Shown one piece after another: positions 33,944 to 61,903 of a stretch of 64,000 nt of DNA. The translations under genes and the position numbers were made by a program. The stretch is from the NCBI GenBank assembly GCA_963693365.1, contig CAVNZM010000001.1:8866001-8930000 (forward strand). The letters are read 5' to 3'. Source of the DNA: Amoebidium appalachense. Taxonomy: Eukaryota; Ichthyosporea. How positions within the stretch are numbered: the stretch's first letter is position 1; every line of letters begins with the position of its first letter. The notes below the pieces were generated by a model. It made no database searches and had not been told where the DNA came from. It saw nothing but the letters and a program-made list of their open reading frames with translations.

Positions 33944-36178
33944 TCAGCACATGTTGAGCATCCCCACGGCCTTGGTGAAGAAAGAGGCAGACAGGGCCTT
34001 GGTGAACATGTCGGCCTTGTTGTCAGCAGAAGCCACCGGGACCACAGTGATGTTGCCCAGCAGGTGATGTTCCTTGACGGAGCAGTAGCGGACGTCGATG
34101 TGCTTGGTCTTGGGCTTAACCCCCAGGGTGTCCAGCAGGGCCCGGGCAGACTCATTGTCCCCATGGATGGGCACCGGGGTGGGCTCATTGATAGGATTAA
34201 GGCCCAGGTCGTCCATCACATAGTTGAGCCATAGGGCCTCGTTCGTAGCAGCAGACATGGCCACAAATTCAGCCTCAGTGGAGCTGTGGGTGGTGATGGA
34301 CTGGAGCCGAGACACCCAGGACACAGGGGAGGAGTTTATGAAGAAGACATAGCCCGTGGTGGAGCGCCGGGTGTCGCGGTCCTCGGCGTAGTCGGAGTCG
34401 GAGTAGCCAACAAGGTTGGGGGGGCCGGGACGGTAGACAATACCCAGGTCGATGGTGGCCAGCAGGTAGCTTACAACTCTGGTAGCCATAGTCCAGTGGG
34501 TGACGGTGGGCGCATGAATGTGTCGAGTAAGGACTCCCAGAGCCTGGGAAATGTCGGGGCGGGTGGTACGCGCAATCCACAGCAGGGCACCGACCAGGCT
34601 GGCATAGTCCTCCTTCTTGCTGTAGGCTGGGGTCTTGTTGCTTTCACTGGCCTGGCCCGGGACGATGGGGGTCTTGGTGCCGGACATGTGGGTGAGACGA
34701 AAACGGGCAGCCAAGTCGATGATGTGTTGACGATGGCCCAGACGCAGAGACCCGTCCTCCAGCCAGGTAAGAGTGTGCCCGATGAGCAGGGTAGGACGAC
34801 CCAGGTCCTTGGCAGAGAAACGAGCATCCAGCTTGGTGAAAAAATCGTCGATGAGCGCATCAGTGGCGGCCGTCACGGTGAAGTCATCCACGTAGGCAGC
34901 AAGGGCAATAAATGTTGGGGTCCCGGCATTCTTGATGAACAGGCACGGGTCAGCAGCACTCACAATGAAGCCTTGGTCGAGGAGATGGTCACGGAGGGCC
35001 TCATACCACTGGCGCGGTGCCTGTTTTAGGCCGTAGAGCGCCTTGTGGAGCAAGCCGACAGCATGGGGGGCCGAGGGGTTGACGAAGCCAGGGGGCTGCT
35101 CAATGTAGATGGTCTCGTTGACGGTGCCGTTGAGGAATGCTGTGTTGACGTCGATGTGGCGCAGAGGCAGACCTTGGGCCACGGAGGTAGCCAAAACCAG
35201 CCGGATGGTAGCCAGCGCAGCCACAGGTGACTCGGTGACGAAATAGTCCTGGCCAGGCTGCTGGTAGTTGCCCCGGGCCACAAGCCGGGCCTTGAAAGCA
35301 GTGACGTTGCCGACGTTGTCCTGCTTGACCGTAAAGACCCAGCCGACCGGAATGACAGTGGAGCCATCCTCTGGACGGGGCACAAGGGTGAAGGTGCCGT
35401 TGTCTTCCAGGGCCTTGAGCTCACGGTGTGCAGCCTCCTCCCATTTCAGACGCTGGGGACTCTTGAGTGCAGCCCGGACAGTCTTGGGGACAACAATGGT
35501 GGAAGCCTTGATGGGTGTTGATGCAGGAGCCGTAGCCTGGGGGGCAAGGGGGGCCGTAGCAGCAGCCACGTTGGCAGTCGGGCCTCGACGTTGGTCGTTG
35601 TACACAGCGCCACTACGGGTCGTCCGGGGGAGCCGATGTGCAGGCTCGGGCAGGATCGGAATGTCCAATTGATCACTCGGCGCTGTCCCATTGGCTGACA
35701 GACGAGACGAATCAGATTGCTGATCATTCCGGACGATGTGATTGGCTGGCTGATTTGACGAATCAGATGACTCCAAAAAATGATGAATTGCCGGTGCGGT
35801 CGACCAATCAGATGGGACATCACGGAGGGGGTGCAGAATAGCAGCCTCGTCGAACTGCACGTCACGGCTGACGGTCATCTTGTGTGCTGCTGGAATCCAG
35901 ACCTTGTAGCCCTTGATGTTAGGAGGGTAGCCCACGAAGATGCCCTTGACGGCACGAGGCGCCAGTTTCGGTGTATCCTGTTGATGGACGTAGCAGGGAG
36001 AGCCCCAGACACGGAGCCGGCTGTAGTCGGGAGGAATGCCGGTCCACAGCAGGGCGGGAGACGATTGGCTGCCGGTGGCTCGCGACGGGAGCATGTTGCG
36101 TATAAAAGCCGCGGTCACAGCTGCCTCGGCCCAGAATCCCACCGGAAGGCCGGACTGCTGCAGGAGTGCCCGAACCAT
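33944..36178 (-). CDS. pol: Copia pol fragment: integrase C-terminal part, reverse transcriptase, RNase H
   Basis: A 744-codon uninterrupted frame. The frame stays open upstream of the first ATG and already encodes integrase sequence there (SPQQNGTAERLNR), so the ATG at 36178 is not the native start. Order: integrase C-terminal region (residues 1-115, with RVWGSPCYVH and IFVGYPPNIKGYKVW); variable linker; copia-type reverse transcriptase (about 230-480, with LRHIDVNTAFLNG and the catalytic AAYVDDF); RNase H (about 585-700, with YSDSDYAEDRDTRRSTTGY and SSTEAEF). The C-terminus is complete (ADMFTKAL near the end). Relative to a full copia polyprotein, gag, protease and the first catalytic Asp of integrase are absent. 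The reading frame looks functional for RT/RNase H. Confidence 0.93.
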   Translation of the reverse strand: MVRALLQQSGLPVGFWAEAAVTAAFIRNMLPSRATGSQSSPALLWTGIPPDYSRLRVWGSPCYVHQQDTPKLAPRAVKGIFVGYPPNIKGYKVWIPAAHKMTVSRDVQFDEAAILHPLRDVPSDWSTAPAIHHFLESSDSSNQPANHIVRNDQQSDSSRLSANGTAPSDQLDIPILPEPAHRLPRTTRSGAVYNDQRRGPTANVAAATAPLAPQATAPASTPIKASTIVVPKTVRAALKSPQRLKWEEAAHRELKALEDNGTFTLVPRPEDGSTVIPVGWVFTVKQDNVGNVTAFKARLVARGNYQQPGQDYFVTESPVAALATIRLVLATSVAQGLPLRHIDVNTAFLNGTVNETIYIEQPPGFVNPSAPHAVGLLHKALYGLKQAPRQWYEALRDHLLDQGFIVSAADPCLFIKNAGTPTFIALAAYVDDFTVTAATDALIDDFFTKLDARFSAKDLGRPTLLIGHTLTWLEDGSLRLGHRQHIIDLAARFRLTHMSGTKTPIVPGQASESNKTPAYSKKEDYASLVGALLWIARTTRPDISQALGVLTRHIHAPTVTHWTMATRVVSYLLATIDLGIVYRPGPPNLVGYSDSDYAEDRDTRRSTTGYVFFINSSPVSWVSRLQSITTHSSTEAEFVAMSAATNEALWLNYVMDDLGLNPINEPTPVPIHGDNESARALLDTLGVKPKTKHIDVRYCSVKEHHLLGNITVVPVASADNKADMFTKALSASFFTKAVGMLNMC

Positions 36179-36257
36179 GTCGAGGAGGGTCCGGTTCAGT
36201 CGTTCGGCAGTCCCATTCTGTTGAGGAGAGCCGGTGGTAGTGATCTGATGGCGAAGT

Positions 36258-36281
36258 GGAAGCGTGCTGGGCCCATAACCC
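36258..36281 (-). other. Primer-binding site matching the anticodon arm of initiator tRNA-Met
   Basis: Immediately inside the 5' LTR the plus strand reads GGAAGCGTGCTGGGCCCATA and then ACCC. From memory this is the anticodon-arm segment of animal-type initiator tRNA-Met. The element RNA is therefore complementary to the middle of the tRNA, not its 3' CCA end. This is the half-tRNA priming known from Drosophila copia and Ty5-like elements. Confidence 0.85.
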
Positions 36282-37046
36282 TGTTGGACATTGTGTTCAT
36301 AGAAGCTAGTTCTAGTGCACGTTGTTCCTTCTGTAAGTCAGAAATGATTGCATCTTGTGAGGCCAACCTCTGCTCCAGTAGTTGGACTAGTTGCTGCAAC
36401 TGTAAGTTGTCAGACATAGTGTCGTGTATGATGGGTAACTAGTCTATGTGTTTTGTGCACTGGAAACGACAGTAGAAAAGTGTAAATCAAACGTTCTGCT
36501 TCCCATGTTTGTGACATGGGAGGCACTGCTTTATATAGTCGTTGGCCACCTCATGGTGGCCTCGTGTGCACCCTGGTGGTGGGCCATGTACAGCATGGCC
36601 GAAAAGAGAGCACAATGAAAACAAGTCGTTAAAGATATAAAAGTTAACTGTGCACGTTGAGTGGCTAGTTAACTTGCACTAAAGCACACAAATAAACGTG
36701 TTTAACACACCAATTGCAGTTAAACGTAAATCTTGCTTCACACAACTAAAAATATTCTGAGAATATCCGGGAATAAAGCACACTACCACTCTAAGAATAG
36801 AATCCTGTGGCAAATATAGACATGACATCATCTGAACCGGGAATATTAATTAATGAGCACAATTAGCACGTTGCTAGTGAAGCTCGTCATTGGTACAGTT
36901 TTGGCTCAAACATATAACTACCATATATGAATATGACCGTAAACAAAAGCTCTATGCACTCGAGTGAGTGTTGAAACAGTTATTCAATTGCTCAGAAACT
37001 TTCTCTAACAGACATTGCTAGCCGGGAGTACCAGTGTACTCCAACA
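36282..37046 (-). repeat. 5' LTR of the copia element
   Basis: 765 bp, almost identical to the 3' LTR. The TATA box is at 36538-36529. The first ATG downstream of it is at 36417, still inside the LTR; it opens a frame starting MSDNLQLQQLVQLLEQRL that reads across the primer-binding site and stops soon after at 36196. The heptad-like Leu spacing suggests a coiled coil, plausibly the start of gag. Confidence 0.95.
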
Positions 37047-37051
37047 GGCCG

Positions 37052-38700
37052 GTGATATGACTGAAATACACTGAACCTGGTTCCCTCTACAGCATACACA
37101 TATGATTGTGTGCACGTGTGGGGCGTTGGATTCATGCATGTTTTAGCCAACAAACACGACACGAACCTGAACTCCTCTCTGGCCACATGCACGGTACAAC
37201 ACAAATCACAAGCACGCGTAGATAGCACACACGGCCGCACCCGGTGAGGGCTTGCATTATCAGGGCAGCCAGGCCAGCTGCGAACCATGTATTTCACTTA
37301 AAACACCACAGCGCAAACAACACACACCCACACAGGCTCCCGCACACTGACGGAGACAGGAGGGGTCCTGGGAGGCTGGCATAGGCTGGGGGGCCCGGCT
37401 GGTCCACTGGGCCAGCACAGTGTGAGGATGTGTGTCTGTACGCTGTGGTATTTCCAGTGACTGGCATGGTTCGCAGCTGGCCGGTCTACATGGTGGGCAT
37501 GCCCTGGTAATGCAGGCCCTCACCAGTATCGGCCGTGTGTGCTACCTACGCGTGCTTGCGATCTGTGTTGTACTGTGCATGTGGCGAGAGAGGGGAGGAA
37601 GGAGGTTCAAATTTAAATGTGATAGTTGCTGGCTCTAACACTTTTTCAAACGCCCACACGCAATCATATTTGTACGTTAGAGAGAGAATTCTATTCACAG
37701 ACCAGGCAGGTCGCTATGATGATGCTGTAATGGTATCCCATAATGGGGCAGCTTCAGAGCTTCCTGCAGGCTGCGCTACCTTGGCATGAGACCTGGGTTT
37801 CTGCACCTTGTGTACATGTTTAGTTCGTGTCCTCTTCTTTTCCGAGCGCTTTCACTTCTCTTTTTACTAAGGGAGAGCTTGAGGGGGCAGTTCGTGTGAG
37901 GGTGTGTTTGTACGCTGTGGTGTTTTCAGTGACAGGCATGGTTCGCAGCTGGCCGGTATGCGCATGAGCTGCCCTGGTAATGCAGGCCCTCACGGTACCG
38001 GCCGTGTGTGCTACCTACACGTGCTTGCGATTTGTGTTGTGCTGTGAATGTGGTGAGAGCCCTCACTGTACCGGCCGTGTGTGCTACCTACACGTGCTTG
38101 CGATTTGTGTTGTGCTGTGAATGTGGTGAGAGGAGGAAGAGGCGAGATGGTGGTTTGTTTTAGTAGCTGCTGGCTCGAACACTTTTTCCAACACATACAC
38201 ACAAGCATATGTGTACGCTAGAGAGGGAACCAGTTTGACATGTGCACCGGCCAGGCAGGATGCTATGATGATGCTGTATTGGTGCCCCTTTTCAAGCATT
38301 TGGTGGCACCTTGTCCAATATGCGACAGCTTCAGAGCTTCCTGCCACTGCCTGACTCTATTCTTGGGCTTCTGCACCTTTCGTTTAATTTTGTTCTTCTT
38401 ACTCTTTCGATTCTCCCTGGGGGAAGAGGGTGCAGGTGGGCATGGAGGGTGTGTGTTTGTGTGCTATGGTGTTTTCAGTGACGGGCATGGTTCGCAGCTG
38501 GCCGGTCTACATTGTGAGCTGCCCAGGTAATGCAGGCCCTCAACGATATTGGCCGTGTGTGCTACCTACGTGTGCTTGCGATTTGTGTTGTAAAGTGCAC
38601 GTGATGAGAGAGGTTAGGGTGATTAGAATTTGAAATTCGTGGGTAGTTGCTGGCTCCAACATCTTTTCCGCGCCTACACGCAATTATCACATGCACACAC
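37052..38700. repeat. Local family of ~500-bp repeats (one inverted copy, three direct copies)
   Basis: Landmarks CATGGTTCGCAGCTGGCC, GGCCGTGTGTGCTACCTACG, GTGCTTGCGATTTGTGTTGT and GCTATGATGATGCTGTA recur. Direct copies begin at about 37430, 37910 and 38450. The first copy is inverted (about 37310 back to 37052) and continues beyond the copia element at 32993. Within the third copy a ~73-bp block (37987-38059) is duplicated exactly next to itself (38060-38132). The units are diverged by some point changes and indels. No protein-coding frame is shared by all copies, and I do not recognise the family. Confidence 0.75.
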
Positions 38701-38745
38701 GCACGCACACATGCGCGCACGTGCGCCCGCCTAAACACACACACT

Positions 38746-38795
<50 letters not shown>

Positions 38796-39357
38796 AACGC
38801 TACATACTGAGCAAACGGTCCAGATACTGTGACTCGGCCGGTAAGTTATCATGTGAGATCGACAGGCCGGATCCTGCCTATACGCATATGTTTCCGAAAC
38901 GGAAGGAGAAAGTACCGGAGACCTTCGGAGAAGTGTTGAGTGCTAGAAATAAAGGTCTGCAAGTGCAATAGAGGTTTATGATTTCCTTTGCCTCGAGTGT
39001 TTTCAAACTGTTGTGCGGTCTACCTTCGCTAACGTTGAAGTCTCGTCAATACTTAGTGAGTTAGAGCCGGCCTAGCCTGGTAAGAGCCGGCCTAGCCTAG
39101 TAAACTAAATAAACTGAAAACCCTCAGGAATCAAAACAACTGATATTAAAACAAAACTAGATTTGTAGCACTTTCGTTGTGTGTGTGTGGGGGGGGGGGG
39201 GGGGGGGGGGGGTCTATGTGGTGTGCGTGTGTGTATGTGTGTGCGTGTGCGTGTGCAATGCTGTGTGTGCACATGCACGTCCGCTTCATGTGTCTGCGTA
39301 TGTGCGTGCGTGGAGGCGGGAAGGGAGAAGGCGGGGGGGGGGGGGGGGGGGGGGGGG

Positions 39358-39404
<47 letters not shown>

Positions 39405-39496
39405 TCAAAGCTTTTGTGTCATTTAGCGGTCACGGTGGGGCACAATCTATATAAGGCTTCGATGGTGGCCATATCTGAAAGACATGTCATGCAAGG
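38701..39496. other. Spacer with CA and poly-G tracts
   Basis: A CA-rich stretch (38691-38790), a short direct repeat (GAGCCGGCCTAGCCT at about 39065 and 39087) and a long poly-G block (39326-39404). No supported gene. Confidence 0.6.
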
Positions 39497-39498
39497 AA

Positions 39499-39858
39499 GG
39501 GCCCAACCACATCGGCTGAGTCAACTTGATCCGAGCATAATTATTCTGAAAAAAGCAGAATTATTCTGCAAAAGCAGAATCAATCTGCTAAAAGCAGAAT
39601 CAATCTCCTAAAAGCATAATTATTCCGCTAAAAGCAGAATTGTCTGCTGTCGAAAGCAGAATAATTCTTTTGTTTGCGGAATAATTCTGCTAAAAGCAGA
39701 ATAATTTTGCTAAAAGCAGAGTTATTCTTCTAAAAGAAGAGTGATTTTACTTTTGCGTAAAAGCTAAAAGCAGAATAATTCTTGTTTTGCAGAATAATTC
39801 GGCTTTTGAAGAATATTTATCCTTTTTGCAAGTTGACTCTGCCGATGTGGTTGGGCCC
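39499..39858. mobile_element. Fold-back (hairpin) element with self-complementary minisatellite core
   Basis: Terminal inverted arms: GGGCCCAACCACATCGGCTG and following bases (39499-39528) match the reverse complement of 39829-39858 at 29 of 30 positions. Between them about 270 bp consists of drifting repeats of CTAAAAGCAGAATAATTCTG. This unit is itself nearly palindromic (GCAGAATAATTCTGC). The whole could fold into one long hairpin or a string of small ones. Architecture fits a fold-back transposon or a MITE with an expanded interior. It carries no coding capacity. Confidence 0.7.
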
Positions 39859-44500
<4,642 letters not shown>

Positions 44501-45142
44501 TCAGTCAAATAGCGATAGAAGGTACTCCCTCCCCGCCATCACCTGCTCCTTCTCTATCCAGAACGTACTCACTATAAGAATATTCAATCCACCCACCAGG
44601 AATCCAGCGAGAACATCCAGAACATGGTGCCTTCCCATAGCCACGCGCGACACTGCCACAACGCACGCCCACGCGGTAGAAACCACAGCAGGAAGAGAGT
44701 TAAAGTGCCCTACATAGGCGGCAAGAACAACAAACGATGCAATGTAAACAGACCTTGTTGTGTGTCCAGAAGGAAACGAGAATTGATCGATCTTGTCCAC
44801 CGTTGCAAATTGCTTCTGGTTGCTCTCCCAGTGAGGGCGTGTGCGACGAAACGCCAGCTTCACCACAGAAACGAGAAGAATGTCTGTGATTAGCCCGAAG
44901 AAAAGGTTGCACAGAAGCATGTAATCATCAGGTGTGAGAGTGTGATGCCGCAAGAAAGTAATTGCGACGGCAAGAAGCCACAAAATGCCATGTCCAGAAT
45001 ACTCCAGCAAGTGTAGTGCAGAGCGGCTGTGGCCCAGGTCCTGGTATGCTCTGTATATGCTGTAGGACACCTCGTGGTCCCAGTATGTTAGCTGCTCCCG
45101 CAGGGTCATGTTCTTCTTATCTTTGTCCTTTTTCGCTCCCAT
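44501..45142 (-). CDS. PLPP6: PLPP6-type polyisoprenoid diphosphate/phosphate phosphatase (PAP2), intronless
   Basis: A single open frame of 213 aa with the three PAP2 signature motifs in order: KLAFRRTRP (about residue 96), FSFPSGHTTR (about 122, catalytic-site His) and SRVAMGRHHVLDV (about 165, nucleophile His and charge-relay Asp). Upstream LLEYSGHGILWLL is typical of the PLPP6/presqualene-diphosphate phosphatase branch. Several hydrophobic segments between the motifs fit a multi-span ER membrane enzyme. These enzymes remove phosphate from polyisoprenoid diphosphates and presqualene diphosphate. The N-terminus starts with a Lys/Asp-rich stretch and is shorter than in vertebrates. It is the only intronless host gene in the window. 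PLPP7 or dolichyldiphosphatase are less likely alternatives. Confidence 0.88.
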   Translation of the reverse strand: MGAKKDKDKKNMTLREQLTYWDHEVSYSIYRAYQDLGHSRSALHLLEYSGHGILWLLAVAITFLRHHTLTPDDYMLLCNLFFGLITDILLVSVVKLAFRRTRPHWESNQKQFATVDKIDQFSFPSGHTTRSVYIASFVVLAAYVGHFNSLPAVVSTAWACVVAVSRVAMGRHHVLDVLAGFLVGGLNILIVSTFWIEKEQVMAGREYLLSLFD

Positions 45143-47368
45143 TTTCGCATTTTTTTTAGGGCTCGCCAGCGTGCTGGTTTCTTAGGGCCTCTTCTAAAGA
45201 GGTTGAATCGGTTTCCCGTCGATTACGAACGGTTGAGGGCTGGTATTTGGGCCTCTTACTTCCCAAGGTTCTGTCAAACCTATTGTAGTAAGTCAAATCT
45301 GCCGTTAACGTTGTGCGTGGGGTATGTGTCTGTGTGTGCACGGAAGAGAACGCCTCTGTGCGTCCGTGCGTGTTTATGCTGTGTTTTTTTTGTGTGCGTG
45401 TGCGTGTGCTTGCAGTGTGTGTGTACCATTCATGACCAGAAAGAAGTAGGCAGGATATGAACAGGCCTGGTGAACTACCGGGAAAGACAGAAAGCCCCCA
45501 ATATTCGGTAGAAGGGGAGGAGAGACGGGATAGAAAAACTAATGGTTTTCAGTATTCTCGATGGAGCCTAAGTCTCTCCCTAAGCCAACAAAAAAGCACT
45601 CGAGGGTGCTTCCGTCTGTTGTTGGTGCAGTTTTTGTTACGAATTCTTTTGGGGTAGACCTGGTATCGGGTGATAAAGGGAGTGGTGTTCCATTGAATTT
45701 CAGGCAACTAATGTCCGTATTTATCCAGTGTACTCTCTCAGGTTTGGAACGAGCGAAAGGGTAAAGTTTGACCATTGTCAAGGCACTATGCACAATGATT
45801 TAAATTCTGGTGAATATATTTTATTTTTCGAGGATCAGTGGAGGCACGTTTCCGCAACGCCAATTCTGCCTGCGGGGGGGTGACAACCTACCCTGGCCCT
45901 CCTCAGACAATATGAATGTGACAGCTACAGACGGTATGCATGTGAAATATTGTCTTCAGCACTCGGTAAATGGTAAAGACGGACATTCTTGTGGAATGCA
46001 CGGAATGTGAAGCCCCCCCTCCAAACCTCGGGTGTCACGATCGCGATGACGTCAACCTTTGTAACTTCATGTATGTACATGTCGCGGCAGGCGCCGTTGC
46101 CCGGGTACCCTGTGATGTTTGCTACAGCAGATCTGATTTTGCATGGCAGGGAAGAGGCGGGTATGGCACAGAAAGCTGCAACTTGCGAGGTCTAGAACTC
46201 TGTCCCCCCCCCCCCCCCCCCCCCCCCCCCCTCTCGAGCTCCTCCGGGGCCTGAGTACCCGCGTCAACTCCACCCACCCATATGGCCACCCCCGGGCCCA
46301 CATGTACATACAGACACAGGCACACACACACAAACACACACACGTGTAAACACACACACGCACACACAGGTATATAAGTTACGGTACACGCACACGCACG
46401 CATGTACCTGTCTTGACCCCCGGCCCCACACACACCTAGGTGAACGCACACATACTCCGTTCCCCAATCTTCTACCTGTCTGTCACTTTGCAGCTATAAA
46501 AAATGTGATCTGGTTTTCCGTTCGAACACAGTAAGTAAAATAAAAGAAAATGAACTCAACTTGGCAAATGCCGACACGTCCTGACTGTGCCTTCGTTATC
46601 TTTATTATTCGTTGGTGTATATTGCTCTCTTGCTCGTATGCCAAAGAAACCTCACTCTATCAGATTTACTCAGCGGCAACTACACAATCACGGTCACTCT
46701 ACATACATAATATTTCTCGCCTTAAATATGGTCTAGCTGTTGTATTCTATAGAACACTACACGGTAACTTTCACGAATTCGAACGACAACATTACCGATT
46801 CTTAGAAGCAATTTAATCCTAGGAAAATGCAAAGCAAGTTTGCAAGAGAAACTAAATGGTAACTACCCCCCCCCCCCTCCCCCCGGAACCCCCCCCCCCC
46901 CCAAAAAAAAAAAACCCCCCTAAAAAGAAAAAAGAAGCACGTGAGCTTCCCCATCCAGTCACCCATTCACCACCACCACCACCCACCATTTTATTCCAGC
47001 ACTTGGAGCCAATACTACCTGGATATAAACCAAACATTGTCCTGACGACAAGTTTACATCAAATGCCCACTTCGAAGCTCACAAGTTTCTGGCGCTAGCC
47101 GCCATCACTAATTAATTAAAATAAGAATAATAACATACACACACTGCCACAAAGGAAGTTCAAGCAGCAAACATGACAAAAGACAACCAAAAAATCGTGC
47201 CCTTAACACTCTTGCAATAAACTGTGCACACGTGTACAGCTTGCGCAGGCATTAAGCATCCCTCTCTTTCTCAGAGCCCCGCCCCCCCCCCCCCCCCCCC
47301 CCCCCTTCTTGGTAATCACGAACACAGACCCTCGCTACCTCTCGCTACTCAGCCATTCACACACACGC

Positions 47369-47434
<66 letters not shown>

Positions 47435-47856
47435 CGTGACACACACACCACCCACCCACCTATTCCACACATCCGCATCGAATTTTTGACAAACCCACGA
47501 CCTCCCCCCCCCCCCCCCCCAAAAAAAAAACAAACAAACAAAAAACAGACAAAAAACAACCAAAAAAAACAACATAAAAATGCAACAACGTATACCAAAC
47601 CTACGATAAACGGCATGATATTTGCCACACAGCCAGAAAGTGCGCCCCAGACACTTCGACATTGTCAACTTACATGTACATATGCTTCTAATCACATAGT
47701 AGATAGATCTACTCCCATATGTACCAATAGTGTTCTAGAAAGAGCAGCTGCGTCCAGATCGCTGCCCGTAGACAAATCGATTAGCCGATTTGTAGGCGAT
47801 TGTCCGCCATGCTGATTCAGCCAAACCAGGCCACCTGTGTGTACGTACGTGTGTAT

Positions 47857-47890
<34 letters not shown>

Positions 47891-47985
47891 ATGGAGTCTA
47901 TGCGCGCTTGCTCGAGTGTACATGCTTTTTTTTTTTTTTTTTTTTTTTTTTGGGCGGCTGCTGGGGGGGGGGGGGGGGGGGGGGG

Positions 47986-48022
<37 letters not shown>

Positions 48023-48029
48023 AGAGAGG

Positions 48030-48062
<33 letters not shown>

Positions 48063-48190
48063 GGGGAGAGAGAGAGGGGAGGGGGGACAAGGAGAGGGGT
48101 CAAGGAGAGGAATTACGTATCGTTTAGTTGTGCGATTTACGAATAACAAAGAACCAAGGAGGGACAACCACATCCAACTCCTAAAGGATT
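45143..48190. other. Spacer between PLPP6 and the ARMC8 3' end
   Basis: Contains poly-C runs (46204-46230, 46866-46902, 47282-47305), a (CA)n tract (47355-47434), poly-T then poly-G then (GA)n (47924-48055), and otherwise ordinary sequence. A possible alternative terminal exon of ARMC8 lies at 47692-47844. An open frame at about 45155-45285 on the plus strand ends at a GTAAGT, but it has no ATG and overlaps the PLPP6 start, so I do not call it. Confidence 0.4.

Positions 48191-61903
<13,713 letters not shown>

Larger units (their letters stand above)
32989..37051 (-). mobile_element. Ty1/copia LTR retrotransposon, internally deleted, with target-site duplication
   Basis: Two 765-bp direct repeats (32994-33758 and 36282-37046) begin TGTTGG and end CCAACA. 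By eye they differ at one position (A at about 33022, G at about 36310). The 5-bp sequence GGCCG flanks both sides (32989-32993 and 37047-37051), which is a target-site duplication. The element reads on the minus strand. Its 2523-bp interior holds a primer-binding site and an intact 744-codon pol fragment, but gag, protease and the N-terminal part of integrase are missing. The near-identical LTRs indicate a recent insertion. The deletion probably predates insertion, in which case the copy was mobilised in trans. Confidence 0.95.

Noticed and set aside
34286-35029. 247-codon plus-strand frame opposite the copia pol
   Set aside because: It is antisense to a clear RT/RNase H frame; its Gly/Val/Asp-rich composition mirrors the codon use of the real gene.
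45155-45460. Plus-strand gene divergent from PLPP6
   Set aside because: The frame is open to a GTAAGT but has no ATG, overlaps the PLPP6 start codon and matches no known family.
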